This document shows, piece by piece, positions 49,916 through 57,324 of a DNA stretch of 62,244 nt; the first letter of the stretch is position 1; each line of letters starts with the position of its first letter. The notes under the pieces were generated by a model, which worked only from the letters and a program-made list of their open reading frames with translations, searched no databases and was not told the origin of the DNA. This DNA comes from a virus. The translations under genes and the position numbers were made by a program. The stretch covers positions 1-62,244 of IMG/VR virus record IMGVR_UViG_3300021478_000003; one strand, 5' to 3'.

Positions 49916-49940
49916 ATTAGTTGCATTTGCAAGTTATACT
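49912..49940 (+). promoter_or_regulatory. sigma70-like promoter with embedded 18-bp element
   Basis: TTGAAT (49912-49917), 17-bp spacer (49918-49934), TATACT (49935-49940). The spacer is nearly all of TAGTTGCATTTGCAAGTT (49918-49935), a third copy of the 18-bp element. The TSS would fall about 20 bases before the AGGAG of the next gene. Confidence 0.65.
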
Positions 49941-49965
49941 GAAGTTCCATCACAGGAGATTAAAA

Positions 49966-50307
49966 ATGTCTGAACACAAGCAACGCGAAGCAGCCGCCCA
50001 AGCTGCTGGCACACCAACAGCAGTCAAGCCCGTCGACACCAAGAAGATTCTCGACGCACTGCCAGGACTGATCGGCGGCATCGACGGAGCCATCCGTGAC
50101 ATCGCCCAGACCAAAACGCCTGTCGGCTTTGTCCTCATCATCGTGGCTAATGGCCAAGCCATGTACTGCACGAACGGCGATCCTGAGATGGCCAAGAACT
50201 GCATCAAGGAATTGGCCAAGGTGATCGACACGGCAGAGACCAAGCCGGCGTTCGACACCGCACCTGCGGCCGAAGGCGAAGCCGCCCCGGAAACTCCAGC
50301 GGAGTAG
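49966..50307 (+). CDS. hypothetical protein, first gene of the 50 kb operon
   Basis: 113 residues from the ATG at 49966, with AGGAG upstream. Central region (ILDALPGLIGGIDGAIRDIA then GFVLIIVANGQAMYCTNG) is alpha/beta, with an acidic Ala/Pro tail. Resembles no family I can name. It stands directly behind the strongest promoter of the right arm. Confidence 0.6.
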   Translation: MSEHKQREAAAQAAGTPTAVKPVDTKKILDALPGLIGGIDGAIRDIAQTKTPVGFVLIIVANGQAMYCTNGDPEMAKNCIKELAKVIDTAETKPAFDTAPAAEGEAAPETPAE

Positions 50308-50310
50308 ACC

Positions 50311-50664
50311 GTGAAGACAGTGGGCGTCCGGTGCAGCAGGGATAAATGCCGGAAGCGTCGCTGTCTTCCGGTCGACTGGAAAGACTATGAGTTCTCCACC
50401 ACGCCGTACACATGCATCTGCGGCAGCACCAAGTTCGTGGAAGACGCATGGAGAAAGACACGGGGCACGGCGCAGCGATGCGACTGTCTCAACTACAATT
50501 TCCCGCACCGCAAGCATAGCCAGAAGTGCAGGCATCACCCGCTCGCCGAGTGGCACATCGCACGTGACAGGTACGGCGTGCAGGGCGAAGAGTTGCATGA
50601 TATCTGGCTTGAGTGTACGTGGGCAGCCGAGGGAGGGCAATGTAATGAGGCAGTCCCTTTTTGA
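50311..50664 (+). CDS. zinc-ribbon-rich protein preceding the HNH gene
   Basis: 117 residues, GTG start. Cys/His clusters: CSRDKCRKRRC, CICGSTKF, RCDCLNY and the CRHHP turn, with a C-terminal ELHDIWLECTW. Such small metal-binding proteins often precede HNH endonucleases in phages. It overlaps the HNH start by 20 bases. Confidence 0.55.
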   Translation: MKTVGVRCSRDKCRKRRCLPVDWKDYEFSTTPYTCICGSTKFVEDAWRKTRGTAQRCDCLNYNFPHRKHSQKCRHHPLAEWHIARDRYGVQGEELHDIWLECTWAAEGGQCNEAVPF

Positions 50665-51001
50665 CGACGGCTTTCATGTTGGCCCTTTATTCATAGTCAC
50701 CACGCGTAAGCCCAAGGTGGTGCGACCGTCAGGTGGCAAGGAAGTGTGGGCCAAATACAAGCGGGCCACTCCACCGTGGGCTGATAGAAACGCGATACGC
50801 AAGGCGTGGGAACTATCAGCACTGGCCACGGCGATGAGTGGCATACAGCACAGCGTCGACCACATCGTGCCGCTGGTGAACCCGATAGTGTGTGGCCTGC
50901 ACGTGGAGTGGAACCTTCGGGTGATCCCACTGGAGGACAACGTAAAGAAAGGAAATGCGACATGGCCGGATATGCCGATGCAACAGCTAGAGCTGTTATA
51001 G
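50645..51001 (+). CDS. HNH endonuclease
   Basis: 118 residues. VDHIVPLVNP (Asp72-His73) with CGLHVEWNLRVIP (Asn90) and NVKKGN (Asn104) match the HNH motif (D-H-I-x-P-L, N, N). GGAGGG precedes the ATG. It would nick or cut DNA, either as a homing-type enzyme or in packaging or recombination. The terminase is far away, so the first is more likely. Confidence 0.75.
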   Translation: MRQSLFDDGFHVGPLFIVTTRKPKVVRPSGGKEVWAKYKRATPPWADRNAIRKAWELSALATAMSGIQHSVDHIVPLVNPIVCGLHVEWNLRVIPLEDNVKKGNATWPDMPMQQLELL

Positions 51002-51615
51002 AAGAGCGCGAGCGCACGGCGCTTATCATCCTGCGCGGCGGCGTGCTGATCCATGACTGGATCAATCGCAACAGGGCGTTCCGTGCGGCCCACATGCGCG
51101 AGTCACTTGGCTTTGCTGCTATCGAAAAAATTGCGATGACCGCCGATACATACGACACCACTGACGAATTCATTTGCCAGGTAGGTGTGTTCAATCAGGA
51201 GATGCAACATGCCGCTGCCAAACTACGGAGCGAAGCCGACCACGGCTTCATGCTCGCTATCCAGCGAGCCTACCCCGGAATTGTCGTCTTCAAGCCAGTG
51301 GCCGAGTGGAAGAATGGAGTCGAGATTAATGGGTTCTTCTATCATGGAGGGGACTGCGGGGATGCCCGACGCCCAGTTGCGCGCACATCTATTGATACAC
51401 GGACAACCGCTCTTGTTGAAGTGGAGGATTATCGACTCACTGCACTCCGAATGCGTGAACAGCAAGATCGGGTGCGGACTGTACTCCGCAAGTTTGAGAG
51501 ACAGATCGTTGACGAAGCCGCAGCGCGTGCATCTCGCACAATTACTAAGAGACCACAATCGGAAGATTACCTTTATGACCCGCGAATGGGAAAGGATAGT
51601 CTCGGATTCTGGTAA
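50962..51615 (+). CDS. hypothetical protein overlapping two genes
   Basis: 217 residues. The first 130 residues (RERTALIILRGGVLIHDWIN and ADHGFMLAIQRAYPGIVVFK) look like normal protein. After about residue 135 the frame is Arg-rich and overlaps another frame that begins at 51362. Either this is a real overlap or the C-terminal part is an artefact of a frameshift or stop loss. Start has AGGAAA and overlaps the HNH gene. Confidence 0.45.
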   Translation: MAGYADATARAVIEERERTALIILRGGVLIHDWINRNRAFRAAHMRESLGFAAIEKIAMTADTYDTTDEFICQVGVFNQEMQHAAAKLRSEADHGFMLAIQRAYPGIVVFKPVAEWKNGVEINGFFYHGGDCGDARRPVARTSIDTRTTALVEVEDYRLTALRMREQQDRVRTVLRKFERQIVDEAAARASRTITKRPQSEDYLYDPRMGKDSLGFW

Positions 51616-51718
51616 TAGCTGCGAGTGGTTTAACTGGGGCTCGCGCTTGAGCAATGGCCACGAGTATCATTTCACTATGGTAGTGTACGGCGAAGACACT
51701 GTAATCGTTGAGGGGTAG
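51362..51718 (+). CDS. paralogous small protein, possible subfamily B member 5
   Basis: 118 residues in another frame, with GGAGGGG upstream of the ATG. MPDAQLRAHLLIHGQPLLLK resembles MTRDEMQAHLIVHGWRPAG of member 2. The last part (EWFNWGSRLSNGHEYHFT) is beta-like. It shares 254 bases with the previous frame, so one of the two ends is uncertain. Confidence 0.45.
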   Translation: MPDAQLRAHLLIHGQPLLLKWRIIDSLHSECVNSKIGCGLYSASLRDRSLTKPQRVHLAQLLRDHNRKITFMTREWERIVSDSGNSCEWFNWGSRLSNGHEYHFTMVVYGEDTVIVEG

Positions 51719-51721
51719 ATA

Positions 51722-51880
51722 ATGCCAGCACTTGAACCCTACGTCTCCGTCCGCTTCTGGGGCATCGTCTGCCAGAAGCCCACGAAGAAACCGAAGTATC
51801 AGTTCCCAATGCCCGACAAATTATTCCGGGGCTGGGTCAATCCAAAGACAGGCATCACGCCGCATCACTTAGGACTTTGA
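51722..51880 (+). CDS. small basic hypothetical protein
   Basis: 52 residues read by eye: starts MPALEPYVSVRFWGIVCQKP, continues with many Lys and Pro, and ends ITPHHLGL. The ATG is 3 bases after the previous stop. No family recognised. Confidence 0.5.
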   Translation: MPALEPYVSVRFWGIVCQKPTKKPKYQFPMPDKLFRGWVNPKTGITPHHLGL

Positions 51881-51882
51881 AA

Positions 51883-52089
51883 ATGAAACTCTATTGCATA
51901 CGCCGAGCCGAGATTGATGTGGGCTACGATGAAACAGCAGCGATAGTGGTGGCTGCCATGTCACCTAAAGCGGCATGGAGGTTTTTCCCGACCTATAACG
52001 ACCAGTTTCCGCAGACGATCACGTTGATCGGTACAGCTCACAAGTCGCTTAAGGCTGGGATCGTCCTGACTGACTTCCGTGCTGGCTAA
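51883..52089 (+). CDS. conserved small phage protein
   Basis: 68 residues from the ATG at 51883. MKLYCIRRAEIDVGYDETAA and KAAWRFFPTYNDQFP give an alpha/beta pattern familiar from small phage proteins that lie next to polymerase genes. Function unknown. Confidence 0.55.
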   Translation: MKLYCIRRAEIDVGYDETAAIVVAAMSPKAAWRFFPTYNDQFPQTITLIGTAHKSLKAGIVLTDFRAG

Positions 52090-52092
52090 TCC

Positions 52093-54066
52093 ATGGACCT
52101 CTACACGATAGACTACGAGACGTTCTATGGCGACGGCTACACGTTGTCAGGGAAAGAGATGACGACCGAGGCGTATGTGCGTGACATCCGTTTCGAGACG
52201 ATCCTGCTGTCTATCAAGCGCAACGCCGAGCCAGCGTACTGGGTGCCGCGTGACAAGGTGGCCGCAGCCTTGCACAAGATCGAACTGCACAAGCATGCGG
52301 TGTGCATGCACCACGCGCACTTCGATGGCTTCATCAGCAACTTCCATTACGATGTCCGGCCGCGTCTCTTCATCGACACCTTGGGCATGGCGCGTGCGGT
52401 GCACGGTGCCACCGGCAAGGGGCATCTGAGTCTCAAGTCGCTGTCCGAGTTCCATGGCCTGCGCCCCAAGGGTGAGGAAGTTCTGAAGGCGCGCAACAAA
52501 CGCTTCTGTCACTTCACACCACGAGAGCTTGCGGAGTACGGCAGTTACTCCTGTCTCGACAGTGACATCACCTATGACTTAGCGCAGATACTGCTGCCTA
52601 ACTTCGACAGGTCCGAGCTGGAGATACACGACCGTATCATCCGCATGTTCACTGAGCCGGTGTTGGAACTCGACATCGACCTAATGAAAGAGTACGTCAA
52701 GACCATCGGTGCTGAGAAGGCGTCGCTGATGCTGCAGGCCGGGGTGCAGCGCGCTGACCTGATGAGTAACGATAAGTTCGCCGAGCAGTTGCGCATGCTG
52801 GGCGTCGACCCTCCAATGAAGATCAGCCCCGCATGGCTGAAGAAGACCATGGAAGAGCAGATCGCTTCACCTCACAAGCGTGACGTGTATGCCTTTGCCA
52901 AATCCGATGCGCCGATGCAGGCGCTGCAGGAGCATCCCGATGAGCGCGTTCAGATACTGATCGAAGCGCGGCTCAAGAACAAGTCGACCATCGCTGAGAA
53001 GAGCGGCTTGCGGATGATTGCCATGGCAGAGCGCGGGGCGGCCTGCATGTACTTCAAGTACTCAGGTGCATCGAATACGCACCGGCTGTCCGGTGCCGAC
53101 TCGATCAACTGGCAGGCACTAAAGCGGATCGACCGCTCGGTCAAGGAGGCGCTATGGATACGCGATGCGGTCATGGCCCCCAAGGATCACGCCGTGGTGG
53201 TGGGTGACTCATCCAATATCGAAGCGCGGATGCTTGACTGGCTGGCTGGCCAGGAAGACATGGTGAACGTCTACCGCAAGTCCGACAAGATCATCGGCTA
53301 TACCCCGGAGGGCAAGCCGATCCCAGGTGGCCCCGACATGTACTGCGTCATGGGCGAGCGCTTGTACTTGCGGCCGATCAACAAGAAGGATGACCCGGAA
53401 GAGCGCCAGTTCGCCAAGGTCATGAAGCTGGGGCTAGGCTTCGGCATGGGGGCAGCAAAGTTCATCCATACAGTACGTGCTCAGGCCAAGGAGAACGGGC
53501 AACCCAAGATCATCAGTGCCGCTACCTCACAACAAGTTGTGGATGTGTACCGGAAGGCCCATCCACAGGTGCAAGTGTTGTGGAAGCGTGGCGAGAGTAT
53601 CCTGAAGGTCATTGCGAACGGCGTAGAGGGGGTAGCGCTCGACCAGCACGGTGTGGTGAAGACTTGCAAGGATGGACTCATCATGCCGAACGGGCTTAAA
53701 ATCCTGTACCCGGACCTGCAGTATAAGAAAGATGCCAACAATGGCTGGAAGGGCGCGTGGACTTATTGGAATGGCAAAGCCCGTGAGCATATCTATGGCC
53801 CGAAAGTAATAGAGAACGTGGTCCAGTGCCTGGCCCGGATCGTGGTGTTTGAACAGTGCCTGCGCACTGCCAAGATCGTGAAGGGTATTGCCCGCTGGGT
53901 AATGTCGGTGCATGATGAGGGCGTTTTTGTAGCGCACGAATTTGAGGCACCGTGGGTTATGCAGGTCTTGATGGAACAAATGCGCATCCCACTGTGGTGG
54001 TGCGAGACATTGCCGCTCAATAGCGAAGGCGGCTTTAACCGGAGATACGGACATGCTAAGAGCTAA
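52093..54066 (+). CDS. family A DNA polymerase with 3'-5' exonuclease domain
   Basis: 657 residues. Exo motif I is IDYETF (Asp7, Glu9). Polymerase motif A is VVVGDSSNIEARMLDW near 380, motif B ERQFAKVMKLGLGFGMG near 445, motif C VMSVHDEGVFV near 610, whose HDE is typical of family A. Shorter than E. coli Pol I (no 5' nuclease), as in phage replicative enzymes. It would copy the genome with the primase-helicase at 0.6-3.6 kb. The last codons overlap the next gene. Confidence 0.9.
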   Translation: MDLYTIDYETFYGDGYTLSGKEMTTEAYVRDIRFETILLSIKRNAEPAYWVPRDKVAAALHKIELHKHAVCMHHAHFDGFISNFHYDVRPRLFIDTLGMARAVHGATGKGHLSLKSLSEFHGLRPKGEEVLKARNKRFCHFTPRELAEYGSYSCLDSDITYDLAQILLPNFDRSELEIHDRIIRMFTEPVLELDIDLMKEYVKTIGAEKASLMLQAGVQRADLMSNDKFAEQLRMLGVDPPMKISPAWLKKTMEEQIASPHKRDVYAFAKSDAPMQALQEHPDERVQILIEARLKNKSTIAEKSGLRMIAMAERGAACMYFKYSGASNTHRLSGADSINWQALKRIDRSVKEALWIRDAVMAPKDHAVVVGDSSNIEARMLDWLAGQEDMVNVYRKSDKIIGYTPEGKPIPGGPDMYCVMGERLYLRPINKKDDPEERQFAKVMKLGLGFGMGAAKFIHTVRAQAKENGQPKIISAATSQQVVDVYRKAHPQVQVLWKRGESILKVIANGVEGVALDQHGVVKTCKDGLIMPNGLKILYPDLQYKKDANNGWKGAWTYWNGKAREHIYGPKVIENVVQCLARIVVFEQCLRTAKIVKGIARWVMSVHDEGVFVAHEFEAPWVMQVLMEQMRIPLWWCETLPLNSEGGFNRRYGHAKS

Positions 54067-54226
54067 CATCGAAGCGCAACAGTTGGCCAGCGAAGGCGAG
54101 CGCTTGTACAGTGAAGTGGTGCAGGATGTGCGCGCCGGTCGCACCGTGCTCACCCAAGAACAAATGCAGGTGTTGAATAACCTGCGCAACCAGATTGCCG
54201 AGTGTAAGAAGCTCGGCATTGTTTGA
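54053..54226 (+). CDS. small helical protein
   Basis: 57 residues, GGAG upstream, overlapping the polymerase 3' end. Fully helical (NIEAQQLASEGERLYSEVVQ and QVLNNLRNQIAECKKLGIV). Could be a polymerase-associated subunit by position, but nothing shows it directly. Confidence 0.55.
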   Translation: MLRANIEAQQLASEGERLYSEVVQDVRAGRTVLTQEQMQVLNNLRNQIAECKKLGIV

Positions 54227-54262
54227 CCTAGTGTAGTTCCTTTTTAATCTCAGGAGATTCAA

Positions 54263-54778
54263 ATGAGTGACGATCTGCAATCCCAAGTCGACGCCGATGC
54301 AGCCAAGGTGGCCGGCGACGAAGCAACCCTCGCTACCGACCAGTCCCAACTGGCGCAGGACCAGGCAGCACTGGCACAGCAGCAAGCAGCGGCCGCCCAG
54401 GCAGCTCAAGCACAGCAGCAAGCGGCAGTCGCTCCCGTGGTTGACGCTGCTGTGGTTGACGCTGCTGTGGCAGCTCCAGCCATTCCGATGGTCGACACAT
54501 CGGCAGCGCCTACCATCAGCGCTGAAGTTCAAGGCGCAGCCGTGGTAAATCCAGTGCAGACCATGGGCGACTTGATCGCTGCAGCAGCGGCCGCATCAAA
54601 CCCAGTGACGGCAGTTGAAGGCGCTGTGGCTGCGGCCATCGCACCGACCGTCATGTCCGAAGCCGCGCTGGAAGTGCACAAGGCGCTGGACGACATCGTG
54701 ACGTATGCCGAGCGTTTCGGTGGTCTCATCCACCAAGACTTGGTGCGCCTGGTCGCAGCCGTCAAAGCAAAGCTGTAA
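54263..54778 (+). CDS. Ala/Gln-rich low-complexity helical protein
   Basis: 171 residues. The first 60 are nearly pure Ala/Gln/Asp heptads (DQSQLAQDQAALAQQQAAAA), followed by a Val/Pro/Ala spacer and a C-terminal helix (EVHKALDDIVTYAERF). AGGAG lies before the ATG. TTGACC at 54223-54228 could be a -35 box, but no good -10 follows. Function unknown; probably forms a coiled coil. Confidence 0.6.
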   Translation: MSDDLQSQVDADAAKVAGDEATLATDQSQLAQDQAALAQQQAAAAQAAQAQQQAAVAPVVDAAVVDAAVAAPAIPMVDTSAAPTISAEVQGAAVVNPVQTMGDLIAAAAAASNPVTAVEGAVAAAIAPTVMSEAALEVHKALDDIVTYAERFGGLIHQDLVRLVAAVKAKL

Positions 54779-54780
54779 CC

Positions 54781-54993
54781 ATGCAGGTATCCATCCGGTC
54801 GTCTGCGGAGTTATCTGCGCAACTCAGGTCACTTCGCAAGGCGAAGGGATGGAGCCAGGCAGAACTCGGACGCAGGCTAGGTGTCACGCAAGCGCGGATC
54901 GCATATATCGAGGGCGACCCAAGCCGCAAGAACGTGACGTGTGTAATTCAGATGCTGCAATTATTGGACGCACGCATACTGATTTGTTTTTAA
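54781..54993 (+). CDS. XRE/HipB-like helix-turn-helix protein
   Basis: 70 residues. LRSLRKAKGWSQAELGRRLG and VTQARIAYIEG form a clear Cro/CI-type HTH (residues about 15-50), with a helical end. It is small enough to act as a DNA-binding regulator on its own. It is one of two HTH genes that could recognise the dispersed dyads or the 18-bp element. No kinase partner (HipA) follows. Confidence 0.8.
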   Translation: MQVSIRSSAELSAQLRSLRKAKGWSQAELGRRLGVTQARIAYIEGDPSRKNVTCVIQMLQLLDARILICF

Positions 54994-55004
54994 GGGGCCT
55001 CAAC

Positions 55005-55196
55005 ATGCCATGGTATCTAGTGCACACCAAGCACCCACAACTCAAGTGGAAGATCAACAAGTTTGACAAGGTGACGAAGCAAGCAGAGCTTCAGGGTGGC
55101 ACCAGCGCCCCGTTCACTCGCGACATCTCGGATGAGTCGCTGAAGAAACTCAACTACAAAGTTGTGCAACTTCCCGATGAGACTGTTTCTAATTAG
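55005..55196 (+). CDS. small hypothetical protein
   Basis: 63 residues, starting MPWYLVHTKHPQLKWKINKF, basic and Lys-rich, then SDESLKKLNYKVVQLP. No family recognised. It overlaps the next gene by 20 bases. Confidence 0.5.
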   Translation: MPWYLVHTKHPQLKWKINKFDKVTKQAELQGGTSAPFTRDISDESLKKLNYKVVQLPDETVSN

Positions 55197-55380
55197 CCCG
55201 ACCAAACCAGACTGGCCTTATGAGATTCTGGAATACGACCAGAAGCACCATAGGGCCAAGCTGCGCAGCAAAGAGATGGTGATGATTGACCCGAACTTCT
55301 ATCCCAAGGAGTTGCAGCGTGACGGGTTCAAGCTCACCCAAGAAGTACCGGAGTGCTTCAAGGAGCCGTACCATGTTTAA
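55177..55380 (+). CDS. small hypothetical protein
   Basis: 67 residues. MRLFLISPTKPDWPYEILEY and the later FYPKELQRDGFKLTQE. No clear ribosome-binding site before the ATG at 55177; overlapping translation from the upstream gene is likely. No family recognised. Confidence 0.5.
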   Translation: MRLFLISPTKPDWPYEILEYDQKHHRAKLRSKEMVMIDPNFYPKELQRDGFKLTQEVPECFKEPYHV

Positions 55381-55672
55381 AAAATATGCAATAGGCTGGT
55401 GGGCCATGGGTGCGACAGCGCTCTGCCACTATAGCTACTGGACAAGCGGTCCGAACTGGGTGGACTTGTCCATGATGTTCGTCAACCTGCTGTCGCTGTT
55501 TATAGTGTGGCTGATTACGACACCGGCACCCTACGTTATGTTCGTGATCCGCACGGGCATGCCGGACCGCAAGCATCACTATCAATACATGTGGATGGCC
55601 AAGGTGCATGCGTGGATTCTCTTGCGCTCCCACTATCACTTCCACATCTACAAGGATGCCGATCATGCCTAG
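55373..55672 (+). CDS. multi-span membrane protein
   Basis: 99 residues, GGAG upstream. Hydrophobic segments at about 5-22 (YAIGWWAMGATALCHYSYW) and 35-62 (MMFVNLLSLFIVWLI then PYVMFVI), with a His-rich end (HHYQYMWMAKVHAW). Membrane protein of unknown role. It overlaps both neighbours. Confidence 0.6.
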   Translation: MFKKYAIGWWAMGATALCHYSYWTSGPNWVDLSMMFVNLLSLFIVWLITTPAPYVMFVIRTGMPDRKHHYQYMWMAKVHAWILLRSHYHFHIYKDADHA

Positions 55673-55958
55673 CTCTCCTAACTATAAGCGCGACTACAAG
55701 CAGGAAAAGAAAACGTCCGACGCTCGCGGCGAGAAGCCCAAGCGTGCCGAGCGCGACGCCGCCCGCCGCCTCATGGTCAAGAAGGGCATGGTGACGAAGG
55801 GTGACGGCAAGGATGTGGACCACAAGACGCCGCTCGGTAAAGGCGGCGCGCCGCTGGCCCCAAAGAACCTGCGGGTGGAAACTGCTCACGACAACCGCAG
55901 CTTTCCGCGCAAGCCGGATGGCTCCATGGTCAAGAACGTGCCCAAGAAAAAATCATGA
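55665..55958 (+). CDS. HNH-like basic protein
   Basis: 97 residues. Lys/Arg-rich first half, then GKDVDHKTPLGKGGA, NLRVETAHDNRSFPRKPDG, a D-H-K / N / N layout like small HNH proteins from phages. The motif is less canonical than the one at 50645. Possibly a packaging- or recombination-linked nuclease. Confidence 0.55.
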   Translation: MPSSPNYKRDYKQEKKTSDARGEKPKRAERDAARRLMVKKGMVTKGDGKDVDHKTPLGKGGAPLAPKNLRVETAHDNRSFPRKPDGSMVKNVPKKKS

Positions 55959-56176
55959 TTCCTTGTGCGCAACGTAAGGAGGAAAGCGAGCGAAATATGC
56001 ATATGCATGTTAGCCCTGGCCTTCCTAAGCACCGTGAACATCACCCTAATGTGAAAGATCAAAATGGCCCGACCACTCCCGTGGAGTCACAGCGCGCTCG
56101 ACAGCTTCACGACTTGCCCTCGGCAGTACGAAGAGGTCAAGGTGCTGCGAAACTTCCAAGACCTGAAAAACCCTAA
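55955..56176 (+). CDS. doubtful ORF overlapping the Cas4-like gene
   Basis: 73 residues, start overlapping the previous stop; AAGGAGG is at 55976-55982, but the Met that it could serve (55998) is 15 bases away. It overlaps the Cas4-like gene by 113 bases in another frame and its composition (Pro, His, Arg) looks like a shadow. Listed as doubtful. Confidence 0.2.
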   Translation: MIPCAQRKEESERNMHMHVSPGLPKHREHHPNVKDQNGPTTPVESQRARQLHDLPSAVRRGQGAAKLPRPEKP

Positions 56177-56759
56177 CTCGCTTTGGGGTGACGCCTTCCA
56201 CAAGGCAGCAGAACTATTCATCCGCAACACCATTGACGGCGTGCTGGCGTCGATGCCAGGCGACATGACGAAGTACATACCGTACTTGATGGAGTTCGTG
56301 GATCGCCCGGGCATCACGCAGGTGGAGCGCAAGTACGGCCTGAACATCAAGCTGCAGTCGGTGGATTTCTTCGACAAGGACATCTGGCTGCGCGCTGTGC
56401 TGGACGTGGAGACGCTGCACGGCACAACGGCTTGGGTGGACGACCACAAGACCGGTCTGAAGCGCAAGAAGGATATGCAGCAGCTCATCATATTCGCGCT
56501 ACAAACATTCTATCACCACCCGCAGATCAACACGGTCCATGTGTCGTATCGGTGGGTCAAGCTGGGCGCGATGGATGTCGAGACGTTCTATCGGCACCAG
56601 ATACCTGAGATGTGGGAGACGCTTGTGCCACGGCTGAAGAACTACCAACATGCGTTCCATGTCGGTGTGTTCAACCCAAACCCCTCCGGCCTGTGCATCG
56701 CGCACTGCCCTGTTACCACGTGCGAGTTCTGGGGGGTGGGGAAAGGGAAGCGGCGATGA
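56064..56759 (+). CDS. Cas4/RecB-like PD-(D/E)XK nuclease
   Basis: 231 residues. The RecB/Cas4 pattern is present: SALDSFTTCPRQY with Cys, WGDAFHKAAE (His), LRAVLDV with Asp, WVDDHKTG (Asp, x, Lys), MQQL with Gln, and C-terminal CIAHCPVTTCEF (three Cys that with the first Cys could bind Fe-S). It would act in recombination or DNA end processing together with the nearby helicase and exonuclease. The start at 56064 follows an in-frame stop, and the ribosome-binding site is weak. Confidence 0.75.
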   Translation: MARPLPWSHSALDSFTTCPRQYEEVKVLRNFQDLKNPNSLWGDAFHKAAELFIRNTIDGVLASMPGDMTKYIPYLMEFVDRPGITQVERKYGLNIKLQSVDFFDKDIWLRAVLDVETLHGTTAWVDDHKTGLKRKKDMQQLIIFALQTFYHHPQINTVHVSYRWVKLGAMDVETFYRHQIPEMWETLVPRLKNYQHAFHVGVFNPNPSGLCIAHCPVTTCEFWGVGKGKRR

Positions 56760-57028
56760 GCATGACACGCGAGGAATGCGAGATACACTTGCGATTGCTA
56801 GGGTGGTATCCAGCGTGCATGACGTCAGCAAATAGCTGCTACCGAAGCTGCTACGGATGGGCGCATAAAGGCCGTGTGGGTCGCGGCATAGATCATCTCG
56901 GGAATCTATTCTATATGGCGATGGGTGCGGCTGAACCTGCTGACGCCACCATAGCGGCGTGCCATATCGACAGGGTTCAGTTCGCCACCATTTATGTTGA
57001 CATCGTTCACCTGGCAGAAGACCTATGA
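56756..57028 (+). CDS. paralogous small protein, subfamily B member 6
   Basis: 90 residues from the ATG overlapping the previous stop. MTREECEIHLRLLGWYPAC is the family opening (T-R-E-E, L-x-L-x-GW). Then Cys-rich SCYRSCYGWAHKG and FYMAMG. It is the most distant member, located among recombination genes, so the family is not limited to one cluster. Confidence 0.6.
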   Translation: MSMTREECEIHLRLLGWYPACMTSANSCYRSCYGWAHKGRVGRGIDHLGNLFYMAMGAAEPADATIAACHIDRVQFATIYVDIVHLAEDL

Positions 57029-57324
57029 CCACCCCCGAAGGTAAGATGAAGGACAAGATCAAGAAGCTGCTGCATCGCTATAAGGTCTACTTCCACATGC
57101 CAGTGCAGAACGGGATGGGCGCACCGACACTGGACTTCATCTGCTGCCACTGGGGATTCTATATCGGCATTGAAGCCAAGGCTCCGAAGAAAGACCTGAC
57201 GGATCGCCAGTACATAACGAAGGGGGAAATAGAGAACGCGGGCGGGATCGTGCTACGCGTGAGCAGCGACGAAGAACTAGACATACTCGAATGTTATTTA
57301 CAAATCTTGGAGCCATCACCATGA
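57025..57324 (+). CDS. VRR-NUC-like nuclease
   Basis: 99 residues. A Lys-rich start (EGKMKDKIKKLLHRYKVYFH), then GAPTLDFICCHWGFYIGIEA and KAPKKDLTDRQYITKGEIEN, which fit the VRR-NUC PD-(D/E)XK core: Asp of LDF, Glu-x-Lys of IEAK, and Gln of DRQ. It would cut branched or Holliday-type DNA. It overlaps the next gene (ATGA). Confidence 0.75.
   Translation: MTTPEGKMKDKIKKLLHRYKVYFHMPVQNGMGAPTLDFICCHWGFYIGIEAKAPKKDLTDRQYITKGEIENAGGIVLRVSSDEELDILECYLQILEPSP

Noticed and set aside
55955-56176. ORF overlapping the Cas4-like gene as a confident gene
   Set aside because: The best ribosome-binding site is too far from a Met, and the composition looks like a shadow of the Cas4-like frame. It is listed only as doubtful.
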